Shown here in pieces: positions 55,399 to 64,000 of a DNA stretch of 64,000 bases; within the stretch, counting starts at the first letter, position 1; each line of letters starts with the position of its first letter. The position numbers and the translations under genes are program-made. Below the pieces are notes generated by a model that had not been told where the DNA came from, did no database searches, and was given only the letters and a program-made list of their open reading frames with translations. This DNA is from JAJPKK01 sp963702755 (GTDB lineage Bacteria; Pseudomonadota; Alphaproteobacteria; Rhizobiales; Xanthobacteraceae). Location: assembly GCA_963702755.1 (NCBI GenBank), contig CAVPDZ010000004.1, positions 355,009 through 419,008 on the forward strand, given 5' to 3'.

Positions 55399-56509
55399 AT
55401 GACGACGCGCAGGGACTTCCTCAAGCGTGCGGGGGCCGCGACCGGCCTCGCGTTCTGCAGCTGCGCGCTGCTCGACGCCGCCCGCGCGCAAGAAGGGGCA
55501 GCCACGTCGGGCGCGGTGCGCCTCCCGGTCACGATCGGCGGCAAGCGCATCAAGACCATCGACGTTCATTCCCATTGCGTGTTCCACGAGGCGATCGCCC
55601 TGATGGGCGATGACGGCCGCAACGTGGTCGCGCCGGTCAGGGGCGCGCAGGATCAGTTCATCGTCGTCGCCGAGCGGCTCGCGCAGATGGACGCGATGGC
55701 CGTCGACATGGAGGTGCTGTCCATCAATCCGTTCTGGTACCGCAAGGAGCGCGACATCGCGGCCGCCATCGTCAGAACGAACAACGAGAAGCTCGCCGAA
55801 CTGTGCGCCGCGCATCCGACCCGCTTCGCCGCGTTTGCCTCACTCTCGCTCCAGTTCCCCGACCTCGCCGCCCAGCAGCTCGAGGAAGCGGTGAAAAAGC
55901 TCGGCCTGCGCGGCGCTGCCATCGGCGGCAGCGTCGCCGGCGAGGATTTTTCCAATCCGAAGTTTCATGCCGTCTGGGCGAAGGCTGAAGAGCTCGGCGC
56001 GGTTCTCTTCGTCCATCCCCAGAGCACGCCGGAGCTTGCCAAGCGCTTCGCGGGCAACGGCTGGCTCTCGAACACCATCGGCAATCCGCTCGATACCACG
56101 ATCGCGCTCCAGCACCTCATCTTCGAGGGTACGCTCGACCGCTTCCCGGGCCTGAAAATCCTCGCCGCCCACGGCGGCGGCTATTTCGCCTCGTACGCGC
56201 CGCGGTCCGATCACGCCTGTTTCGTCGCCCCGCCCGGCGGCTGCAATCCCGAGATCAAGCTGAAGAAGAAGCCGACCGAGTATCTGAGCCAACTCTACTT
56301 CGACGCCCTGGTCTTCACGCCCAGAGGCGGTGCGCCACCTCGCGGCGCAGGTCGGGCCGAGCCAGATCATGCTCGGCAGCGACCATCCCTTCCCCTGGGA
56401 GCAGCACCCGGTCGACGTGATCCTCGCCACGCCGACGCTCAGCGATGCCGAGAAGGCCGCGATCCTCGGCGGCAACGCCGCGCGCCTCTTCGGCCTGAAG
56501 GACATTTGA
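55399..56509 (+). pseudogene. Tat-exported amidohydrolase-2 family protein, one frameshift
   Basis: One protein of about 369 residues is read after removing a single base near 56323, which restores the frame ending in DHPFPWEQHPVDVIL and NAARLFGL. The N-terminus RRDFLKRAGAATGLAF is a Tat leader. The metal motif HSHC lies just after the leader region (IDVHSHC), and the later HGGGYF and DHP residues match amidohydrolase-2 enzymes such as ACMSD (aminocarboxymuconate semialdehyde decarboxylase). Start ATG at 55399 has AGGGAG upstream. It would be a periplasmic decarboxylase or hydrolase of an aromatic-derived acid. Confidence 0.8.
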
Positions 56510-56534
56510 TCGCGTTGCGTGCTACGACGGCGCG

Positions 56535-56735
56535 ATGTTCAAACTGCTCGGACTGATCGTCGCCGCGATCCCGGTGATCGTGTTCCTGAAAACCCTGCTG
56601 CGCGGCCGGCTCAAAAAATCGCAGGCCTTCGCCGAATTCCGGAAGCAGGTCGACTACGTCATCTGGGTGATCCTGTTTCTGATCGCCTGCGCGGTGCTCT
56701 ATGGCCTCGCCAGCCTGATTTTCGGCTGGCGGTGA
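56535..56735 (+). CDS. Small two-helix membrane protein
   Basis: The protein has 66 residues with hydrophobic segments at about 3-20 and 42-62 and a basic loop (RGRLKKSQ) between them. It lies 25 bp after the amidohydrolase stop on the same strand and may be co-transcribed. Similar short proteins occur in Bradyrhizobium genomes, but no function is known. Confidence 0.6.
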   Translation: MFKLLGLIVAAIPVIVFLKTLLRGRLKKSQAFAEFRKQVDYVIWVILFLIACAVLYGLASLIFGWR

Positions 56736-56817
56736 GCGGTATTGTCAAACTGGAAATACCCACGCAATATAGCCACATAATGCTGGCGTTTTTGAAAGCC
56801 GCAGCCCGGAGGCATAG

Positions 56818-57045
56818 TTGAGGTTCAATCAAATCACCGTTAATCCCTCCCAGATGGGAGGCATGCCTTGCATTCGTGGCTTGCGCATTCCGGTCGCAAC
56901 CGTGGTTGGCATGATTGCGGACGGAATGGGTGAGGAAGAGATATTGAAAGCATATCCGGACCTGGACGCCGACGATATTCATGAAGCCCTTCGATATGCC
57001 GCAGAAGCGGTGCGGGAACGTACACTTCCACTCACCGTCCCGTGA
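56818..57045 (+). CDS. DUF433 antitoxin-like protein
   Basis: The protein has 75 residues and is a DUF433 domain: ITVNPSQMGGMPCIRGLRIPVATVVGMIADGM, then ILKAYPDLDADDIHEALRYA. Such proteins pair with PIN-like DUF5615 toxins. The start is a TTG at 56818 with CGGAGG at a good distance. The stop overlaps the GTG of the next gene (GTGA). A possible weak promoter TTGTCA-17-CAATAT lies at 56742-56770. Confidence 0.85.
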   Translation: MRFNQITVNPSQMGGMPCIRGLRIPVATVVGMIADGMGEEEILKAYPDLDADDIHEALRYAAEAVRERTLPLTVP

Positions 57046-57419
57046 GGTTCCTGGTCGACAACGCTTTGTCGCCTCTGTTGGCGGAACGGCTGCGTGAGGG
57101 CGGGCACGATGCGGTCCACGTTCGTGATTACGGGATGCAGGCGGCCCGCGACGACGTGATTTTCGCGCGGGCCGCGGCTGAGAACCGCGTACTCGTATCC
57201 GCCGACACCGACTTTGCCGCAATCCTTGCTACGCGATCAGAGCGTTTTCCTTCTTTGATCTTATTTCGCGGCGGGATCGAACGGCGTCCCCGGCGGCAAG
57301 TTGACCTTTTGCTTGCTAATCTCGCAGAGATCGAAACGGCGTTGAACGAAGGGAGCATAGTCGTGATGGAGGAAGCGCGCATTCGCGTGCGGCGTTTGCC
57401 CATTGGGGACGGCATATAG
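57042..57419 (+). CDS. DUF5615 PIN-like toxin
   Basis: The protein has 125 residues and matches DUF5615: MRFLVDNALSPLLAERL with the N-terminal aspartate, VLVSADTDFAAILA with two further aspartates, and the closing RVRRLPIG. This is a PIN-like nuclease fold. The start is GTG, overlapping the antitoxin by four bases, typical of a toxin-antitoxin module. RNA cleavage is the family expectation, not shown here. Confidence 0.85.
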   Translation: MRFLVDNALSPLLAERLREGGHDAVHVRDYGMQAARDDVIFARAAAENRVLVSADTDFAAILATRSERFPSLILFRGGIERRPRRQVDLLLANLAEIETALNEGSIVVMEEARIRVRRLPIGDGI

Positions 57420-57474
57420 ACGGAGCCTTTGCGACCGGCCGCTTCCGCAAAGCCATGAAAAATGAATCGTCGGA

Positions 57475-60427
57475 TTATTTGCCCAAAGCTCTCAGCACCG
57501 CATCGGGCCTGATCGGAATCTCCGTAATCGGCGTCGCGCCGAGCGGGCGCAGCGCGTCGTTTACGGCGTTGGTCACGGCGCCGCTCGCGCCGGCGGTGCC
57601 CGCCTCGCCGGCGCCTTTGGCGCCGAGTTCGGAGTCCGCCGTCGGCGAGACCACGTGGCCGACCTCGATGTCGGGCATCTCCACGGCCATCGGGACGAGG
57701 TAATCGGCCATGTTGCCGTTCAGGAGCTGGCCGCGCGCGTCGTAGTCGCATTTCTCGAACAGCGCGGCGCCGATGCCCTGGACGATGCCGCCGCGCACCT
57801 GCTCGTCGACGAGCTGCGGGTTGATGACAGTGCCGCAATCCTCGACGCACCAGTGCTTGAGGAGGCGGACGTCGCCGGTCTCGATGTCGACCTCGACATA
57901 GCTCGCCTGCACGCCGTTGGTGAAGGCGAACGGCCAGGCGCGCGGCACGTAATGGCGCGTCGCGATGAGTTCGGCCTGGAAGCCCGGCGGCAGCGTGTCG
58001 GGGCGGAAATAGGCGATGCGCGCAATCTCATCGAGGCCGAGGCGTTCGCGGCCGTCGGCCGCATCGACCACGACGCCGCCGCGGATATCGAGCGCCGCCG
58101 GCGCCGCCTGCAGGATCTGCCCCGCGAGCGCGAGCACGTTCTCGCGCAGCGCCTTGCCCGCCTGCCACGCCGCCTCGCCGCCGATGCCCGCCGCGCGCGA
58201 GGCCCAGGTGCCGCCGCCATAGGGCACGTTGTCGGTGTCGCCGAGGACGACGCGCACCCGCTCGAGCGGCACGCCGAACGACGACGCGACGCATTGCGCG
58301 ACCACCGCTTCGGCGCCCTGGCCTTGCTCGGTGACGCCGCAATGGCAGTAGATCGCGCCGGTCGCGTCGAGCCGCACCGTCGCGCCGTCCTGCGCCGAGA
58401 TGCGCGCGCCGCCGACGCCATAGAACGCGGCCGACGGATTGGTCACCTCGACGAAGCTCGCAAAGCCGATGCCGCGATAGATGCCGCGCGCCCGCAAACG
58501 AGCCTGCTCGGCGCGCAGGCCGGCGTAGTTCATCATGGCGTCGAGATGGGCGAGCGCCTCGTGATGCGACAGCTTCTCGAACTTGATGCCGGACGGCCCC
58601 TGCGCGGGATAGGCATCGTCGGGGATGAGGTTGCGCCGGCGCAGCTCCAGCGGATCCATGCCGATTCGCGCGGCGGCAAGCTCGACCAGACTCTCGGTGA
58701 CGTGGGTCGCGATCGGATGGCCGACGGCGCGGTATTGGCACATCACGTTCTTGTTCTGGAACACGACGCGGGCGAGCGCGCGATAGTTCGGGCAGGTGTA
58801 CGGCCCGCCGACGAGGTTCACCACCTGGTTCGCCTCGATGCCGGAGGTGCGCGGATAGACCGAATAGGGGCCGATGCCGGTGAGATCGTCGATCTCCCAG
58901 GCGGTGATCGCGCCCTCGCGCGTCACGCCGATGCGCGCCTTCACGCGATGGTCGCGGGCGTGGATGTCGGTGACGAAGCTCTCGCTGCGATCGGCAACGA
59001 ACTTCACCGGCCGGCGCAGCAGTTTCGCCGAGCGCGACCGTCGCCATCTCGTCGGCATAGGTGTGGACCTTGATGCCGAACGAGCCGCCGACGTCCTTGG
59101 TCAGCACGCGCACCTGGTGCTCTTCGAGGCCAAGGTGCTTCGCGAACAGGTTCTGCATCATGTGGGGCGCCTGCGTCCCCTGATAGACCGTGAGGCGCTG
59201 CTCGCCCGGATTCCAGTCGGCGACGATCGCGCGCGGCTCGTTGGTCACGCCGGTGTGGCGGCCGAACCGGAACGTCGTCTCGATGATCTCGTCAGCCGCG
59301 GCAAAACCGCCGTCGGGATCGCCGGCATCGAGCTTGCGTTCGAAGGTGAGATTGTCGCCGAGGTCGGCATGGATCACCGGCGTCGCCGGATCGAGCGCGG
59401 TCTCCGCGTCGAGCACCGCCGGCAACTCCTCGTAGTCGACCGCAACGAGGGCGCGGGCGTCTTCCGCCTCGGCGCGCGTCTTCGCCACCACCGCGGCGAC
59501 CGCCTCGCCCTGCCAGCGCGCCACATCGACCGCGATCGCGTGCTGCGGCGCCGACTTGATGCCCTTGAGATGGGTCAGCACGCCGACCCACGGCGTGATG
59601 ACTTTCGCCAGCGCCGCGCCGGTGACCACCGCGACCACGCCCGGCGCCCGCACCGCCGCCGCCGTGTCGATCGCCTTGATGCGCGCGTGGGCGTAGGGCG
59701 AGCGCACGAACGCCACATGCACCATGCGCGGCAGCACGACGTCGCTCACATATTGCCCGCGCCCCTGGGTGAGCCGTGCCAGATTAGGCCGCGGCACCGC
59801 GCGCCCGATGTACGAATTCGGCCGGTCGAGCGCCGACAGCGCGGACGGCACATCGGGGGTGATCTTCATCGAGTTGTCCCGGGAGCGCGGGCGTCCCGCC
59901 CGCTCTTCGATCAAGGGCGGGCGGGACGCCCGCGCTCCGATACGCGCCGCGGCCACCGCTTCGACGGCATCGACGATCGCCTGGTAGCCGGTACAGCGGC
60001 AGTAGTTGCCCGAGAGATGTTCGCGGATCGCGGCGCGGGTCGGAGCACCGCCGGCCGTCACCTCGTCCGCAGCGAGCAGTTCCTGCGCGGAGAGCAGCAT
60101 GCCGGGCGTACAGAAGCCGCACTGCAGCGCGTTGCGCCGCGCGAATGCCTCCTGCAGGTCGGCAATCTCGCCTGCGTCCGACACACCTTCGATGGTCTCG
60201 ACGCGCGCGCCGTCGCATTGCACGGCGAGCGTGAGGCAGCCGCGCACCGTGATGCCGTCGAGCCGCACCGTGCAGGCGCCGCACACGCCCTGCTCGCATC
60301 CGACATGGCTGCCGGTGAGGCCGAGCTGCTCGCGCAAGAAATCGACGAGCGACGTGCGCACCTCCACGGTTTCGCGCACCTCTTCGCCATTCACCGTGAG
60401 CGCAATCGCGCGGGTCGGAGCGGACAT
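57475..60427 (-). pseudogene. Molybdenum hydroxylase, small and large subunits fused through a repeat, one frameshift
   Basis: A frame of about 983 residues holds an N-terminal CoxS-type domain (CEQGVCGACTV, then CGFC and CRC, about 1-155) and a CoxL-type molybdenum domain (GRAVPRPNLARL from about 200; catalytic glutamate in GAKGAGEAG). Between them the in-frame palindromic repeat at 59882-59938 encodes GARASRPP and the like and removes the S stop. An extra base near 59030 breaks the L domain (restored: TVALAKLLRRPVKF). No FAD subunit is adjacent. QYRAVGHPIA stands where CO dehydrogenase has AYXCSFR, so the substrate is organic. MKITPDVP at 59869 is a possible separate L start without a good ribosome site. 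Confidence 0.8.
59882..59938. repeat. GGAGCGCGGGCGTCCCGCCCG palindrome inside a coding frame
   Basis: Arms GGAGCGCGGGCGTCCCGCCC and GGGCGGGACGCCCGCGCTCC are exact inverses around a short centre; the element lies in frame between S and L domains of the molybdenum hydroxylase. Confidence 0.9.
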
Positions 60428-60557
60428 GGCCGCAAATCTACTTGGCCGCGCCCGGGCGCGCTATGCTCTTTCGAGCGAGCCTGGATAGCCCAGCGGGCAA
60501 ACTGCGCGGCATCATCGTGCATCGCGTCATCATGGGCCTGCGGGAACCTACTGTCCC

Positions 60558-60690
60558 GTCATCCTGAGGCGGCCGCGCCCTTGCGCGGCCCTCGAAGGAT
60601 GATCGGCCGCGGCGGCGCAGCAAGCGTGTTTGTGGCGATACCTCGGCCGTCGCCCTTCGAGGCTCGCTACGCTCGCGCCTCAGGGTGACG
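60558..60690. repeat. CGTCATCCTGAGG...CAGGGTGACG intergenic repeat
   Basis: Begins CGTCATCCTGAGGCGG and ends CGCGCCTCAGGGTGACG, with inner CCTCGAAGGATGATC. It lies in the 296 bp between the dehydrogenase and the molybdenum hydroxylase genes. Confidence 0.75.
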
Positions 60691-60723
60691 GAAAAGGTTT
60701 GGTTCGTGGATCACGGCCGCGGG

Positions 60724-61641
60724 TCACACCGGCGGCAGGCCCTGGACCTTGCGCACGATGTCGAGCGCCCGGCGCAGCAAATTCTCGCTCGCTTCCGGGG
60801 TGCGGAAGGCGGCGTGGGGTGACAGCGTGACGTTGGGCAGTTGCGCCAGCGGATGGTCAGGCTTGAGCGGCTCGGCGTGGAACACGTCGAGCCCGGCGTG
60901 GCGGATGCGGCCCGAGCGCAGCGCGTCGATCAGCGCTGCCTCGTCGACAAGCGCGCCGCGCGCGGTGTTGACGAGGATTGCGCCCGGCTTGACGCGGGCG
61001 AGCCGCGCGGCATCGAGGAAGCCGCGCGTCTCGTCGGTCAGCGACAGGCAGAGCGCAATCACGTCGGCGCTCGCAAGGAGCGTGTCGATATCGACGGGCG
61101 TCACGCCCGCGATCGGGCGCGCGGTGCGGTTCCAGCCGATCACCTTCATGCCGATGCCGGCACCGATGCGGGCGACTTCGGCACCGATGCCGCCGAGGCC
61201 GATGATGCCGAGCGTCTTGCCGCAGAGTTGCACGCCTTCGAGCGGCTCCCAGGTGCCGCCGCGGATCTTGCGGTCCGAGAGCGCGATGTCGCGGGCGCAG
61301 GCGAACATCAGCGCGATGGTGTGCTCGGCGACCGCGGTGTCGCCATAGCCGCGATAGGTGTGCACGGTGACGCCATGCGCCGCGAGCGCCGGCACGTCCA
61401 TGTAGCTCGATGCGCCGGTGCCGCAGAACACGATGTGCTTGAGCGACTTGCACTGCGCGATCTCGGGCGTCGGCATGTAGGAATGATCGTCGATGCAGAT
61501 GTCGTAGCCGTCGAGCAGCCGCGGCAGGTCGGCCGCCGTGAACGGCTGGCCGTGGACCGTCACCGGCGGATCGTCGGCGCGATGCACGCGACGAAACACT
61601 TTTTCGAGTTGTGCATTGCAGTCGATGAACAGAGTTTTCAT
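60724..61641 (-). CDS. D-2-hydroxyacid dehydrogenase, NAD-binding
   Basis: The protein has 305 residues of the D-isomer-specific 2-hydroxyacid dehydrogenase family: NAD loop GLGGIGAEV at about 150, catalytic arginine in NTARGALVDE, glutamate in the following helix and histidine in SPHAAF. It would interconvert a 2-keto acid and a D-hydroxy acid. ATG at 61641 is taken because MKTLFIDCN starts the fold; the upstream codons do not match. It is divergent from thiC. The exact substrate cannot be told. Confidence 0.85.
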   Translation of the reverse strand: MKTLFIDCNAQLEKVFRRVHRADDPPVTVHGQPFTAADLPRLLDGYDICIDDHSYMPTPEIAQCKSLKHIVFCGTGASSYMDVPALAAHGVTVHTYRGYGDTAVAEHTIALMFACARDIALSDRKIRGGTWEPLEGVQLCGKTLGIIGLGGIGAEVARIGAGIGMKVIGWNRTARPIAGVTPVDIDTLLASADVIALCLSLTDETRGFLDAARLARVKPGAILVNTARGALVDEAALIDALRSGRIRHAGLDVFHAEPLKPDHPLAQLPNVTLSPHAAFRTPEASENLLRRALDIVRKVQGLPPV

Positions 61642-61779
61642 GTCGGACGTTCTTGATGCTCTCGCGAATTGGCGGCTGCGCCGCATGTAGTCTACCGCAC
61701 GCAATGCTTGCGCGCCGAGCAAAGGAGCCGCCACACGGAAGACGAATCGGGGCGGGGTTCGCCCTCTTATGACACCACG

Positions 61780-61807
61780 TTGACAGCAGTGGGCATCGGC
61801 CTACATT
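61780..61807 (+). promoter_or_regulatory. Sigma-70-like promoter of thiC
   Basis: TTGACA at 61780-61785 and TACATT at 61802-61807 are separated by 16 bp; transcription would start about 61814, just at the edge of the riboswitch. Confidence 0.6.
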
Positions 61808-61814
61808 AGACGCG

Positions 61815-61920
61815 TTCCGAGGGGAGCTCCGGTAGGGAGCTGAGATACCGCCCGGCCTTCGCCCGAAGGCGCCGCGGAGACCCTTCGAACCTGATCCGGG
61901 TCATGCCGGCGAAGGGACGG
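61815..61920 (+). promoter_or_regulatory. TPP riboswitch (THI element)
   Basis: The conserved aptamer parts are all present in order: GGGGAGC at 61820, GCTGAGATAC at 61839, GACCCTT at 61879, CCTGATCC at 61890 and the closing GGGTCATGCCGGCGAAGGGA. It lies 45 bp before thiC and should lower its expression when thiamine pyrophosphate is plentiful, probably by masking the ribosome site. Confidence 0.95.
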
Positions 61921-61964
61921 ACAACTTCCCTCCAAGCGCATGCCCGGAACCTTGAGAGGGAACC

Positions 61965-63851
<1,887 letters not shown>

Positions 63852-63860
63852 GGTTCCGCA

Positions 63861-64000
63861 ATGTCGAAACCGCACATCTTCACGATCTCGGCCGCCTGGG
63901 ACAGCGAAGCCTCTGTCTGGACCGGGCACTGCGACGATATCCCGGCGGCCGCCGACGCTCCGACGCTCGACGAATTGTTGGCGAAGATAACGGCGATGGC
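63861..64000 (+). CDS. DUF1902 domain protein, 3'-truncated by window edge
   Basis: Forty-six residues are visible. TISAAWDSEASVWTGHCDDIP and TLDELLAKI fit DUF1902, a short domain of about 70 residues often paired with a small toxin-like partner. ATG at 63861 lies nine bases after the thiC stop. The rest lies outside the window. Confidence 0.65.
   Translation, partial: MSKPHIFTISAAWDSEASVWTGHCDDIPAAADAPTLDELLAKITAM

Noticed and set aside
59882..59938. Transcription terminator inside the molybdenum hydroxylase
   Set aside because: The palindrome lacks a T-run and lies within an open frame; it fits a dispersed repeat better.

Overview
The window is a high-GC stretch of a soil-type alphaproteobacterium. 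The organism is probably a member of the Hyphomicrobiales close to Bradyrhizobium, Afipia, Rhodopseudomonas or Pseudolabrys. This is inferred from the gene families, the base composition, strong GGAGG ribosome sites, and many intergenic palindromic repeats. The commonest repeat begins GTAGCCCGGATG and ends CATCCGGGCTAC. No tRNA, rRNA, integrase, transposase or CRISPR array is seen.

The content is almost wholly catabolic and transport-related.
- 1-12 kb: two Rieske proteins (one fused to an FMN reductase), a MmgE/PrpD protein, a B3-like metallo-beta-lactamase-fold protein, an acyl-CoA ligase, and a NitT/TauT-type ABC operon (ATPase, permease, two paralogous binding proteins) that encloses a creatinase-like M24 protein.
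- 12-24 kb: twin MBL-fold secreted proteins, a membrane protein, a cytochrome c, three tandem PQQ dehydrogenases and an EutA-type reactivase.
- 24-34 kb: a minus-strand block with a 4,5-dihydroxyphthalate decarboxylase-like protein, a fumarate-reductase-type flavoprotein with a 2Fe-2S partner, an MFS carrier, and a molybdenum hydroxylase operon (S, L, M, CoxG, hydrolase).
- 34-39 kb: DUF4403 protein, MscS channel and a His/Trp/Arg-rich secreted protein.
- 39-49 kb: homogentisate dioxygenase and fumarylacetoacetase, esterases, a UbiD decarboxylase, a hydrolase-OsmC fusion, and an HpaB-type monooxygenase divergent from a MarR regulator with a palindromic operator between them.
- 49-57 kb: three members of an uncharacterised secreted family, a wrecked distant relative, a cyclase and a Tat-exported amidohydrolase.
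- 57-64 kb: a DUF433/DUF5615 toxin-antitoxin pair, a molybdenum hydroxylase whose S and L parts are fused through a palindromic repeat, a D-2-hydroxyacid dehydrogenase, and thiC behind a TPP riboswitch; a DUF1902 gene runs off the end.

Taken together the genes describe uptake and oxidative or decarboxylating breakdown of aromatic and other organic acids. Redox partners include Rieske, molybdopterin, flavin and quinoprotein enzymes.

A striking property is that eleven otherwise well-preserved genes are cut by single-base frameshifts. Of the fourteen shifts that can be placed, twelve are one-base insertions; a twelfth gene (50799-52023) is broken at least six times. Many may be sequencing or assembly errors. 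Such genes are given as one span typed 'pseudogene' (or CDS where the open frame survives), with the breakpoint stated.
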